Source: Hydractinia symbiolongicarpus (lineage: Eukaryota; Cnidaria; Hydrozoa; Anthoathecata; Hydractiniidae). Taken from it: a DNA stretch of 64,000 bases. The notes below the pieces were generated by a model, which was given only the letters and a program-made list of their open reading frames with translations, was not told where the DNA came from and did not search any database. The stretch is from the NCBI RefSeq assembly GCF_029227915.1, contig NC_079877.1, forward strand, positions 4,590,001-4,654,000. Reading direction: 5' to 3'. Shown here piece after piece: positions 36,301 through 49,087 of the stretch (positions are counted from its first letter, which is position 1; each line of letters opens with the position of its first letter). Made by a program: the position numbers and the translations under genes.

Positions 36301-38310
36301 TTCCCGTAAATCCGGGGCTTGGCCCGTATAGTCGAATGTATACAAAGAAAGTACCCAGGAAGTAAACTCATTTCCCAAACGATTTTTTAAATTACTTTTT
36401 CACCGCTAAAACGCATGAGACTGGTAGTTTTTAAAAATGTTTTCATTTTTGATGAGACGCTGAATAAAAGAAGTTTAATCGCCGGCAAACGAAAACCTGC
36501 GATTTCCCGTAAATCCTGGACTCGGCCCGTATAGTCAAAAGTATACAAAGAAAGTACCCAGTGAGTAAACTCATTTCCCGAACGAATTTTTAAATTATTT
36601 TTTCACCACTAAAACGTATGAGACTTGTAGTTTTCAAAAATGTTTTCATTTTTGATGAGACGCTGAATAAAAGCACTTTAATCGCCGGCAAACGAAAACC
36701 TGCGATTTCCCTAAATCCCGGACTCGGCCCGTATAGTCAAAAGTATACAAAGAAAGTACCCAGGGAGTAAACTCATTTCCAGAACGATTTTTTAAATTAT
36801 TTTTTCACCACTAAAACGCATAAGACTTGTAGTTTTTAAAAATGTTTTCATTTTTGATGAGACGCTGAATAAAAGAAGTTTAATCGCCGGCAAACGAAAA
36901 CCCGCGATTTCCCGTAAATCCTGGGCTTGGCCCGTATAGTCAAAAGTATACAAAGAAAGTACCCAGGGAGTAAACTCATTTCCCGAACGATTTTTTATAT
37001 TATTTTTTTACCACTAAACGCATGAGACTTGTAGTTTTCAAAAATACTTTCATTTTTGATAGGACGCTGAATAAAAGAAGTTTAATCGCCGGCAAACGAA
37101 AATCTGCGATTTCCCGTAAATCCCGGACTCGGCCCGTATAGTCAAAAGTATACAAAGAAAGTACCCAGGGAGTAAACTCATTTCCCGAACGATTTTTTAA
37201 ATTATTTTTTCACCACTAAAACGCATGAGACTTGTAGTTTTCAAAAATGTTTTCATTTTTGATGAGACGCTGAATAAAAGAAGTTTAATCGCCGGCAAAC
37301 GAAAACCTGCGATTTCCCGTAAATCCCAGACTCGGCCCGTATAGTCGAATGTATACAAAGAAAGTACCCAGGGAGTAAACTCATTTCCCGAACGATTTTT
37401 TAAATTGTTTTTTCACCACTAAAACGCATGAGACTTGTAGTTTTCAAAAATGTTTTCATTTTTGATGAGACGCTGAATAAAAGCAGTTTAATCGCCGGCA
37501 AACGAAAACCTGCGATTTCCCGTAAATCCCAGACTCGGCCCGTATAGTCGAATGTATACAAAGAAAGTACCCAGGGAGTAAACTCATTTCCCGAACGATT
37601 TTTTAAATTGTTTTTTCACCACTAAAACGCATGAGACTTGTAGTTTTCAAAAATGTTTTCATTTTTGATGAGACGCTGAATAAAAGAAGCTTAATCGCCG
37701 GCAAACGAAAACCCGCGATTTCCCGTAAATCCCGGGCTTGGCCCGTATAGTCAAAAGTATACAAAGAAAGTACCCAGGGAGTAAACTCATTTCCCGAACG
37801 ATTTTTTAAATTACTTTTTCACCACTAAAACGCATGAGACTTGTAGTTTTCAAAAATGGTTTCATTTTTAATGAGACGCTGAATAAAAGCAGGTTAATCG
37901 CCGGCAAACGAAAACCTGCGATTTCCCGTAAATCCCGGACTCGGCCCGTATAGTCGAATGTATACAAAGAAAGTACCCAGGGAGTAAACTCATTTCCCGA
38001 ACGATTTTTTAAATTATTTTTTCACCACTAAAACGCATGAGACTTGTAGTTTTCAAAAATGTTTTCATTTTTGATGAGACGCTGAATAAAAGAAGTTTAA
38101 TCGCCGGCAAACGGAAACCTGCGATTTCCCGTAAATCCCAGACTCGGCCCGTATAGTCGAATGTATACAAAGAAAGTACCCAGGGAGTAAACTCATTTCC
38201 CGAACGATTTTTTAAATTGTTTTTTCACCACTAAAACGCATGAGACTTGTAGTTTTCAAAAATGTTTTCATTTTTGATGAGACGCTGAATAAAAGAAGCT
38301 TAATCGCCGG
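29370..38310 (+). repeat. Zone of AAGCTT (HindIII) variant monomers
   Basis: Monomers reading GAAGCTTAATCG instead of GAAGTTTAATCG cluster here. Examples are near 29376, 29783, 30391, 30799, 31201, 33023, 33430, 34040, 34242, 34848, 35257, 35663, 37688 and 38296. I did not notice AAGCTT elsewhere in the window (block A1 has GCAGCTTAATCG, which is not the site). The cluster marks one regional subfamily spread by the local duplications. Confidence 0.7.
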
Positions 38311-38459
38311 GAAACGAAAACCCGCGATTTCCCGTAAATCCCGGGCTTGGCCGGTATAGTCGAATGTATTCAAAGAAAGTACCCTGTGAGTAAACTCATT
38401 TCAAGAACAATTTTTTAAATTATTTTTTCACCACTAAAACGCATGAGACTTGTAGTTTT
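29706..38459 (+). repeat. 4460-bp 22-monomer tandem duplication; right copy lacks one monomer
   Basis: Bases 29706-33022 match 34166-37482 at offset 4460 with only a handful of differences noticed (for example 30501 T versus 34961 G, and 30653 T versus 35113 C). From 33225 to 34202 the match continues at offset 4257, to 38459. The 203-bp drop means one monomer (33023-33224) is missing from the right copy. Shared private markers include GTATTCAAAG (31271/35731), AAATACTTTC (32581/37041), and the ATGGTTTC with AGCAGGTTAA monomer (33600/37857). Confidence 0.88.
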
Positions 38460-40091
38460 TAAAAATGTTTTCATTTTTGATGAGACGCTGAATAAAAGAA
38501 GTTTAATCGCCGGCAAACGAAAACCCGCGATTTCCCGTAAATCCCGGCTTGGCCCGTATAGTCAAAAGTATACAAAGAAAGTACCCAGGGAGTAAACTCA
38601 TTTCCGGAACGATTTTTTAAATTATTTTTTCACCACTAAAACGCATGAGACTTGTAGTTTTCAAAAATGTTTTCATTTTTGATGAGACGCTGAATAAAAG
38701 AAGTTTAATCGCCGGCAAACAAAAACCCGCGATTTCCCGTAAATCCCGGGCTTGGCCCGTATAGTCAAAAGTATACAAAGAAAGTATCCAGGGAGTAAAC
38801 TCATTTCCCGAACGATTTTTTAAATTACTTTTTCACCACTAAAACGCATGAGACTTGTAGTTTTCAAAAATGTTTTCATTTTTGATGAGACGCTGAATAA
38901 AAGAAGTTTAATCGCCGGCAAACGAAAACCTGCGATTTCCCGTAAATCCTGGACTCGGCCCGTATAGTCAAAAGTATACAAAGAAAGTACCCAGGGAGTA
39001 AACTCATTTCCCAAACGATTTTTTAATTTATTATTTCACCACTAAAACGCATGAGACTTGTAGTTTTCAAGAATGTTTTCATTTTTGATGAGACGCTGAA
39101 TAAAAGACGTTTAATCGCCGGCAAACGAAAACCTGCGATTTCCCGTAAATCCCGGGCTTGGCATGTATAGTCGAATGTATACAAAAAAGTACCCTGTGAG
39201 TAAACTCATTTTCAGAACGATTTTTTAAATTATTTTTTCACCACTAAAACGCATAAGACTTGTAGTTTTTAAAAATGTTTTCATTTTTGATAAGACGCTT
39301 AATGAAAGAGGCTTAATCGCCGGCAAACGAAATCCCGCGTTTTCCCGTAAATCCGGGGCTTGGCCCGTATAGTCGAATGTATACAAAGAAAGTACCCAGG
39401 GAGTAAACTCATTTCCCGAACGATTTTTTAAATTACTTTTTCACCGCTAAAACGCATGAGACTGGTAGTTTTTAAAAATGTTTTCATTTTTGATGAGACG
39501 CTGAATAAAAGAAGTTTAATCGCCGGCAAACGAAAACCTGCGATTTCCCGTAAATCCTGGACTCGGCCCGTATAGTCAAAAGTATACAAAGAAAGTACCC
39601 AGTGAGTAAACTCATTTCCCGAACGAATTTTTAAATTATTTTTTCACCACTAAAACGTATGAGACTTGTAGTTTTTAAAAATGTTTTCATTTTTGATGAG
39701 ACGCTGAATAAAAGAAGTTTAATCGCCGGCAAATGAAAACCCGCGATTTCCCGTAAATCCCGGCTTGGCCCGTATAGTCAAAAGTATACAAAGAAAGTAC
39801 CCAGGGAGTAAACTCATTTCCCAAACGATTTTTTAAATTATTTTTTCACCACTAAAACGCATGAGACTTGTAGTTTTCAAAAATGTTTTCATTTTTGATG
39901 AGACGCTGAATAAAAGCACTTTAATCGCCGGCAAACGAAAACCTGCGATTTCCCTAAATCCCGGAGTCGGCCCGTATAGTCAAAAGTATACAAAGAAAGT
40001 ACCCAGGGAGTAAACTCATTTCCAGAACGATTTTTTAAATTATTTTTTCACCACTAAAACGCATAAGACTTGTAGTTTTTAAAAATGTTTA

Positions 40092-43020
40092 CATTTTTGA
40101 TGAGACGCTGAATAAAAGAAGTTTAATCGCCGGCAAACGAAAACCCGCGATTTCCCGTAAATCCCGGGCTTGGCCCGTATAGTCGAATGTATACAAAGAA
40201 AGTACCCTGTGAGTAAACTCATTTCAAGAACAATTTTTTAAATTATTTTTTCACCACTAAAACGCATGAGACTTGTAGTTTTTAAAAATGTTTTCATTTT
40301 TGATGAGACGCTGAATAAAAGAAGTTTAATCGCCGGCAAACGAAAACCCGCGATTTCCCGTAAATTCCGGCTTGGCCCGTATAGTCAAAAGTATACAAAG
40401 AAAGTACCCAGGGAGTAAACTCATTTCCGAAACGATTTTTTAAATTATTTTTTCACCACTAAAACGCATGAGACTTGTAGTTTTCAAAAATGTTTTCATT
40501 TTTGATGAGACGCTGAATAAAAGAAGTTTAATCGCCGGCAAACGAAAACCCGCGATTTCCCGTAAATCCCGGGCTTGACCCGTATAGTCAAAAGTATACA
40601 AAGAAAGTACCCAGGGAGTAAACTCATTTCCCGAACGATTTTTTAAATTACTTTTTGACCACTAAAACGCATGAGACTTGTAGTTTTTAAAAATGTTTTC
40701 ATTTTTGATGAGAAGCTGAATAAAAGAAGTTTAATCGCCGGCAAACGAAAACCTGCGATTTCCCGTAAATCCTGGACTCGGCCCGTATAGTCAAAAGTAT
40801 ACAAAGAAAGTACCCAGGGAGTAAACGCATTTCCCAAACGATTTTTTAATTTATTATTTCACCACTAAAACGCATGAGACTTGTAGTTTTCAAGAATGTT
40901 TTCATTATTGATGAGACGCTGAATAAAAGAAGTTTAATCGCCGGCAAACGAAAACCTGTGATTTCCCGTAAATCCCGGGCTTGGCACGTATAGTCGAATG
41001 TATACAAAAAAGTACCCTGTGAGTAAACTCATTTCCAGAACGATTTTTTAAATTATTTTTTCACCACTAAAACGCATAAGACTTGTAGTTTTTAAAAATG
41101 TTTTCATTTTTGATAAGACGCTTAATGAAAGAAGTTTAATCGCCGGCAAACGAAATCCCGCGTTTTCCCGTAAATCCGGGGCTTGGCCCGTATAGTCGAA
41201 TGTATACAAAGAAAGTACCCAGGGAGTAAACTCATTTCCCGAACGATTTTTTAAATTACTTTTTCACCGCTAAAACGCATGAGACTGTTAGTTTTTAAAA
41301 ATGTTTTCATTTTTGATGAGACGCTGAATAAAAGAAGTTTAATCGCCTGCAAACGAAAACCTGCGATTTCCCGTAAATCCCGGACTCGGCCCGTATAGTC
41401 AAAAGTATACAAAGAAAGTACCCAGGGAGTAAACTCATTTCCCGAACGATTTTTTTAATTATTTTTTCACCACTAAAACGCATGAGACTTGTAGTTTTCA
41501 AAAATGTTTTCATTTTTGATGAGACGCTGAATAAAAGAAGTTTAATCGCCGGCAAACGAAAACCCGCGATTTCCCGTAAATCCCGGGCTTGGCCCGTATA
41601 GTCGAATGTATACAAAGAAAGTACCCTGTGAGTAAACTCATTTCAAGAACAATTTTTTAAATTATTTTTTCACCACTAAAACGCATGAGACTTGTAGTTT
41701 TTAAAAATGTTTTCATTTTTGATGAGACGCTGAATAAAAGAAGTTTAATCGCCGGCAAACGAAAACCCGCGATTTCCCGTAAATTCCGGCTTGGCCCGTA
41801 TAGTCAAAAGTATACAAAGAAAGTACCCAGGGAGTAAACTCATTTCCGAAACGATTTTTTAAATTATTTTTTCACCACTAAAACGCATGAGACTTGTAGT
41901 TTTCAAAAATGTTTTCATTTTTGATGAGACGCTGAATAAAAGAAGTTTAATCGCCGGCAAACGAAAACCCGCGATTTCCCGTAAATCCCGGGCTTGACCC
42001 GTATAGTCAAAAGTATACAAAGAAAGTACCCAGGGAGTAAACTCATTTCCCGAACGATTTTTTAAATTACTTTTTGACCACTAAAACGCATGAGACTTGT
42101 AGTTTTTAAAAATGTTTTCATTTTTGATGAGAAGCTGAATAAAAGAAGTTTAATCGCCGGCAAACGAAAACCTGCGATTTCCCGTAAATCCTGGACTCGG
42201 CCCGTATAGTCAAAAGTATACAAAGAAAGTACCCAGGGAGTAAACGCATTTCCCAAACGATTTTTTAATTTATTATTTCACCACTAAAACGCATGAGACT
42301 TGTAGTTTTCAAGAATGTTTTCATTATTGATGAGACGCTGAATAAAAGAAGTTTAATCGCCGGCAAACGAAAACCTGTGATTTCCCGTAAATCCCGGGCT
42401 TGGCACGTATAGTCGAATGTATACAAAAAAGTACCCTGTGAGTAAACTCATTTCCAGAACGATTTTTTAAATTATTTTTTCACCACTAAAACGCATAAGA
42501 CTTGTAGTTTTTAAAAATGTTTTCATTTTTGATAAGACGCTTAATGAAAGAAGTTTAATCGCCGGCAAACGAAATCCCGCGTTTTCCCGTAAATCCGGGG
42601 CTTGGCCCGTATAGTCGAATGTATACAAAGAAAGTACCCAGGGAGTAAACTCATTTCCCGAACGATTTTTTAAATTACTTTTTCACCGCTAAAACGCATG
42701 AGACTGTTAGTTTTTAAAAATGTTTTCATTTTTGATGAGACGCTGAATAAAAGAAGTTTAATCGCCTGCAAACGAAAACCTGCGATTTCCCGTAAATCCC
42801 GGACTCGGCCCGTATAGTCAAAAGTATACAAAGAAAGTACCCAGGGAGTAAACTCATTTCCCGAACGATTTTTTTAATTATTTTTTCACCACTAAAACGC
42901 ATGAGACTTGTAGTTTTCAAAAATGTTTTCATTTTTGATGAGACGCTGAATAAAAGAAGTTTAATCACCGGCAAACGAAAACCCGCGATTTCCCGTAAAT
43001 CCTGGGCTTGGCCCGTATAG
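40092..43020 (+). repeat. 1419-bp 7-monomer tandem duplication, nearly identical
   Basis: Copy 1 begins at or before 40092 and copy 2 ends at about 43020, with offset 1419. Matching oddities include AAATTCCGGCTTGG, CTTTTTGACCACT, GAGAAGCTGAAT, TTTCATTATTGATG, GACTGTTAG and CGATTTTTTTAATTATT. I saw no differences from 40225 to about 41536 against 41644 to 42955. Differences appear only near the right end (ATCACCGG and CCTGGGCTTGG in copy 2). Among the youngest duplications in the window. Confidence 0.88.
40433..40635 (+). repeat. Reference monomer, 203 bp (A orientation)
   Basis: This copy is close to the apparent consensus and fixes the numbering used in other entries. Position 1 is the C of CGATT. 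Positions 4-9 and 16-21 are T-tracts. Positions 30-42 read through AAAACGCATGAGAC. The AT dyad lies at 52-73 and GACGCTGAATAAAAG at about 77-91. GCCGGC is at 102-107, CCCGCG at 117-122 and CCCGGG at 136-141. GTATAC is at 162-167, GTACCCAGGGAG near 175-186, and TCATTTCC at about 192-199. By hand count an idealised monomer is about 38% GC: roughly 26% over positions 1-100, 64% over 101-150 and 36% over 151-203. This copy has GCTTGACCCG where most have GCTTGGCCCG, which breaks one pair of the GC dyad. Confidence 0.9.
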
Positions 43021-43270
43021 TCAAAAGTATACAAAGAAAGTACCCAGGGAGTAAACTCATTTCCCGAACGATTTTTTAAATTACTTTTTCACCACTAAAA
43101 CGCATGAGACTTGTAGTTTTCAAGAATGTTTTTATTTTTGTTGAGACGCTGAATAAAAGCAGTTTAATCTCCGGCAAACGAAAACCCGCGATTTTCCGTA
43201 AATCCCGGCTTGGCCGGTATAGTCAAAAGTATACAAAGAAAGTACCCAGGGAGTAAACTCACTTCCAGAA

Positions 43271-43461
43271 CGATTTTTTAAATTATTTTTTCACCACTAA
43301 AACGCATAAGACTTGTAGTTTTTAAATATGTTTTCATTTTTGATGAGACGCTGAATAAAAGCAGTTTAATCGCCGAGAACGAAAACCCGCGATTTCCCGT
43401 AAATCCTGGGCTTGGCACGTATAGTCGAATGTATACAAAGAAAGTACCCTGTGAGTAAACT
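43271..43461 (+). repeat. Short monomer (191 bp) with 11-bp terminal deletion
   Basis: This copy lacks 11 bp between AAACTC and GATTTTTT, so it runs directly from GAGTAAACTC into the next CGATTTTTT. It also has CGCCGAGAACG in place of CGCCGGCAAACG, one base shorter and breaking the GCCGGC palindrome. It is the shortest full monomer I noticed. The next monomer starts at 43462 in normal form. Confidence 0.8.
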
Positions 43462-44182
43462 CGATTTTTTAAATTATTTTTTCACCACTAAAACGCATAA
43501 GACTTGTAGTTTTTAAACATGTTTTCATTTTTGATGAGACGGTGAATAAAAGAAGTTTAATCGCCGGCAAACGAAAACCCGCGATTTCCCGTAAATCCCG
43601 GCTTGGCCGGTATAGTCAAAAGTATACAAAGAAAGTACCCAGGGAGTAAACTCATTTCCCGAACGATTTTTTAAATCATTTTTTCACCACTAAAACGCAC
43701 GAGACATGTAGTTTTCAAAAATGTTTTCATTTTTGATGAGACGCTGAATAAAAGAAGTTTAATCGCCGGCAAACGAAAACCTGCGATTTCCCGTAAATCC
43801 TGGACTCGGCCCGTATGGTCAAAAGTATACAAAGAAAGTACCCAGGGAGTAAACTCATTTCCCAAACGATTTTTTAAATTATTATTTCACCACTAAAACG
43901 CATGAGACTTGTAGTTTTTAAAAATGTTTTCATTTTTGATGAGACGCTGAATAAAAGAAGTTTAATCGCCGGCAAACGAAAACCCGCGATTTCTCGTAAA
44001 TCCCGGCTTGGCCCGTATAGTCAAAAGTATACAAAGAAAGTACCCAGGGAGTAAACTCATTTCCCGAACGATTTTTTAAATTATTTTTTCACCACTAAAA
44101 CGCATGAGACTTGTAGTTTTTAAAAATGTTTTCATTTTTGATGAGACGCTGAATAAAAGCACTTTAATCGCTGGCAAACGAA

Positions 44183-47014
44183 AACCTGCGATTTCCCTAA
44201 ATCCCGGACTCGGCCCGTATAGTCAAAAGTATACAAAGAAAGTACCCAGGGAGTAAACTCATTTCCAGAACGATTTTTTAAATTATTTTTTCACCACTAA
44301 AACGCATAAGACTTGCAGTTTTTAAAAATGTTTTCATTTTTGATGAGACGCTGAATAAAAAAAGTTTAATCGCCGGCAAACGAAAACCCGCGATTTCCCG
44401 TAAATCCCGGGCTTGTCCCGTATAGTCAAAAGTATACAAAGAAAGTACCCAGGGAGTAAACTCATTTCCCAAACGATTTTTTATATTATTTTTTTACCAC
44501 TAAACGCATGAGACTTGTAGTTTTCAAGAATATTTTCATTTTTGATGGGACGCTGAATAAAAGAAGTTTAATCGCCGGCAAACGAAAATCCGCGATTTCC
44601 CGTAAATCCCGGACTCGGCCGTATAGTCAAAAGTATACAAAGAAAGTACCCAGGGAGTAAACTCATTTCCCGAACGATTTTTTAAATTATTTTTTTACCA
44701 CTAAAACGTATGAGACTTGTAGTTTTTAAAAATGTTTTCATTTTTGATGAGACGCTGAATAAAAGAAGTTTAATCGCCGGCAAACGAAAATCCTCGATTT
44801 CCCGTAAATCCCGGACTCGGCCCGTATAGTCAAAAGTATACAAAGAAAGTACCCAGGGAGTAAACTCATTTCCCGAACGATTTTTTAAATTATTTTTTCA
44901 CCACTAAAACGCATGAGACTTGTAGTTTTCAAAAATGCTTTCATTTTTGATGAGACGCTGAATAAAAGATGTTTAATCGCCGGCAAACGAAAACCCGCGA
45001 TTTCCCGTAAATCCCGGGCTTGGCCCGTATAGTCAAAAGTATACAAAGAAAGTACCCAGTGAGTAAACTCATTTCCCGAACGAATTTTTAAATTATTTTT
45101 TCACAACTAAAACGTATGAGACTTGTAGTTTTCAAGAATGTTTTCATTTTTGATGAGACGCTGAATAAAAGAAGTTTAATCGCCGGCAAACGAAAACCTG
45201 CGATTTCCCGTAAATCCCGGGCTTGGCACGTATAGTCGAATGTATACAAAAAAGTACCCAGTGAGTAAACTCATTTCCAGAACGATTTTTTAATTTATTA
45301 TTTCACCACTAAAACGCATGAGACTTGTAGTTTTCTAAAATGTTTTCATTTTTGATGAGACGCTGAATAAAAGAAGTTTAATCGCCGGCAAACGAAAACC
45401 TGCGATTTCCCGTAAATCCCGGGCTTGGCACGTATAGTCGAATGTATACAAAAAAGTACCCTGTGAGTAAACTCATTTCCAGAACGATTTTTTAAATTAT
45501 TTTTTCACCACTAAAACGCATAAGACTTGTAGTTTTTAAAAATGTTTTCATTTTTGATAAGACGCTTAATGAAAGAGGTTTAATCGCCGGCAAACGAAAA
45601 CCTGCGATTTCCCTAAATCCCGGACTCGGCCCGTATAGTCAAAAGTATACAAAGAAAGTACCCAGGGAGTAAACTCATTTCCAGAACGATTTTTTAAATT
45701 ATTTTTTCACCACTAAAACGCATAAGACTTGCAGTTTTTAAAAATGTTTTCATTTTTGATGAGACGCTGAATAAAAAAAGTTTAATCGCCGGCAAACGAA
45801 AACCCGCGATTTCCCGTAAATCCCGGGCTTGTCCCGTATAGTCAAAAGTATACAAAGAAAGTACCCAGGGAGTAAACTCATTTCCCAAACGATTTTTTAT
45901 ATTATTTTTTTACCACTAAACTCATGAGACTTGTAGTTTTCAAGAATATTTTCATTTTTGATGGGACGCTGAATAAAAGACGTTTAATCGCCGGCAAACG
46001 AAAATCCGCGATTTCCCGTAAATCCCGGACTCGGCCGTATAGTCAAAAGTATACAAAGAAAGTACCCAGGGAGTAAACTCATTTCCCGAACGATTTTTTA
46101 AATTATTTTTTTACCACTAAAACGTATGAGACTTGTAGTTTTTAAAAATGTTTTCATTTTTGATGAGACGCTGAATAAAAGAAGTTTAATCGCCGGCAAA
46201 CGAAAATCCTCGATTTCCCGTAAATCCCGGACTCGGCCCGTATAGTCAAAAGTATACAAAGAAAATACCCAGGGAGTAAACTCATTTCCCGAACGATTTT
46301 TTAAATTATTTTTTCACCACTAAAACGCATGAGACTTGTAGTTTTCAAAAATGTTTTCATTTTTGATGAGACGCTGAATAAAAGATGTTTAATCGCCGGC
46401 AAACGAAAACCCGCGATTTCCCGTAAATCCCGGGCTTGGCCCGTATAGTCAAAAGTATACAAAGAAAGTACCCAGTGAGTAAACTCATTTCCCGAACGAA
46501 TTTTTAAATTATTTTTTCACAACTAAAACGTATGAGACTTGTAGTTTTCAAGAATGTTTTCATTTTTGATGAGACGCTGAATAAAAGAAGTTTAATCGCC
46601 GGCAAACGAAAACCTGCAATTTCCCGTAAATCCCGGGCTTGGCACGTATAGTCGAATGTATACAAAAAAGTACCCAGTGAGTAAACTCATTTCCAGAACG
46701 ATTTTTTAATTTATTATTTCACCACTAAAACGCATGAGACTTGTAGTTTTCTAAAATGTTTTCATTTTTGATGAGACGCTGAATAAAAGAAGTTTAATCG
46801 CCGGCAAACGAAAACCTGCGATTTCCCGTAAATCCCGGGCTTGGCACGTATAGTCGAATGTATACAAAAAAGTACCCTGTGAGTAAACTCATTTCCAGAA
46901 CGATTTTTTAAATTATTTTTTCACCACTAAAACGCATAAGACTTGTAGTTTTTAAAAATGTTTTCATTTTTGATAAGACGCTTAATGAAAGAGGTTTAAT
47001 CGCCGGCAAACGAA
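44183..47014 (+). repeat. 1416-bp 7-monomer tandem duplication
   Basis: Bases 44183-45598 recur at 45599-47014. Shared markers are GACTTGCAG, AATAAAAAAAG, CGGCCGTATAG (one C lost), AATCCTCGATTTCC, TTTTCACAACTAAAACG and TTTTCTAAAATG. Differences include AAACGCATGAG/AAACTCATGAG, AAAGAAG/AAAGACG, and ATGCTTTC/ATGTTTTC. Both ends lie inside hybrid monomers. Confidence 0.85.
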
Positions 47015-48993
47015 ATCCCGCGTTTTCCCGTAAATCCTGGACTCGGCCCGTATAGTCAAAATTATACAAAGAAAGTACCCAGTGAGTAAACTCATTTCCC
47101 GAACGAATTTTTAAATTATTTTTTCACCACTAAAACGTATGAGACTTGTAGTTTTTAAAAAAGTTTTCATTTTTGATGAGACGCTGAATAAAAGAAGTTT
47201 AATCGCCGGCAAACGAAAACCCGCGATTTCCCGTAAATCCCGGCTTGGCCCGTATAGTCAAAAGTATACAAAGAAAGTGCCCAGGGAGTAAACTCATTTC
47301 CCGAACGATTTTTTAAATTATTTTTTCACCACTAAAACGCATGAGACTTGTAGTTTTCAAAAATGTTTTCATTTTTGATGAGACGCTGAATAAAAGCACT
47401 TTAATCGACGGCAAACGAAAACCTGCGATTTCCCTAAATCCCGGACTCGGCCCGTATAGTCAAAAGTATACAAATAAAGTACCCAGGGAGTAAACTCATT
47501 TCCAGAACGATTTTTTAAATTATTTTTTCACCACTAAAACGCATAAGACTTGTAGTTTTTAAAAATGTTTTCATTTTTGATGAGACGCTGAATAAAAGAA
47601 GTTTAATCGCCGGCAAACGAAAACCCGCGATTTCCCGTAAATCCCGGGCTTGACCCGTATAGTCGAATGTATACAAAGAAAGTACCCTGTGAGTAAACTC
47701 ATTTCAAGAACAATTTTTTAAATTATTTTTTCACCACTAAAACGCATGAGACTTGTAGTTTTTAAAAATGTTTTCATTTTTGATGAGACGCTGAATAAAA
47801 GAAGTTTAATCGCCGGCAAACGAAAACCCGCGATTTCCTGTAAATCCCGGCTTGGCCCGTATAGTCAAAAGTATACAAAGAAAGTACCCAGGGAGTAAAC
47901 TCATTTCCGGAACGATTTTTTAAATTAATTTTTCACCACTAAAACGCATGAGACTTGTAGTTTTCAAAAATGTTTTCATTTTTGATAAGACGCTTAATGA
48001 AAGAGGTTTAATCGCCGGCAAACGAAATCCCGCGTTTTCCCGTAAATCCTGGACTCGGCCCGTATAGTCAAAATTATACAAAGAAAGTACCCAGTGAGTA
48101 AACTCATTTCCCGAACGAATTTTTAAATTATTTTTTCACCACTAAAACGTATGAGACTTGTAGTTTTTAAAAAAGTTTTCATTTTTGATGAGACGCTGAA
48201 TAAAAGAAGTTTAATCGCCGGCAAACGAAAACCCGCGATTTCCCGTAAATCCCGGCTTGGCCCGTATAGTCAAAAGTATACAAAGAAAGTGCCCAGGGAG
48301 TAAACTCATTTCCCGAACGATTTTTTAAATTATTTTTTCACCACTAAAACGCATGAGACTTGTAGTTTTCAAAAATGTTTTCATTTTTGATGAGACGCTG
48401 AATAAAAGCACTTTAATCGACGGCAAACGAAAACCTGCGATTTCCCTAAATCCCGGACTCGGCCCGTATAGTCAAAAGTATACAAATAAAGTACCCAGGG
48501 AGTAAACTCATTTCCAGAACGATTTTTTAAATTATTTTTTCACCACTAAAACGCATAAGACTTGTAGTTTTTAAAAATGTTTTCATTTTTGATGAGACGC
48601 TGAATAAAAGAAGTTTAATCGCCGGCAAACGAAAACCCGCGATTTCCCGTAAATCCCGGGCTTGACCCGTATAGTCGAATGTATACAAAGAAAGTACCCT
48701 GTGAGTAAACTCATTTCAAGAACAATTTTTTAAATTATTTTTTCACCACTAAAACGCATGAGACTTGTAGTTTTTAAAAATGTTTTCATTTTTGATGAGA
48801 CGCTGAATAAAAGAAGTTTAATCGCCGGCAAACGAAAACCCGCGATTTCCTGTAAATCCCGGCTTGGCCCGTATAGTCAAAAGTATACAAAGAAAGTACC
48901 CAGGGAGTAAACTCATTTCCGGAACGATTTTTTAAATTAATTTTTCACCACTAAAACGCATGAGACTTGTAGTTTTCAAAAATGTTTTCATTT
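46970..48993 (+). repeat. 1012-bp 5-monomer tandem duplication
   Basis: The marker CAAAATTATACAAAG at about 47061 recurs at 48073 (offset 1012), along with TTAAAAAAGTTTTC, AAAGTGCCCAGGG, CTTTAATCGACGGC and TACAAATAAAG. It begins inside the monomer that ends the preceding 1416-bp duplication, so the two events share a boundary monomer. Confidence 0.82.
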
Positions 48994-49087
48994 TTGATGA
49001 GACGCTGAATAAAAGAAGTTTAATCGCCGGCAAACGAAAACCTGCGATTTCCCGTAAATCCGGGGTTTGGCCCGTATAGTCGAATGT

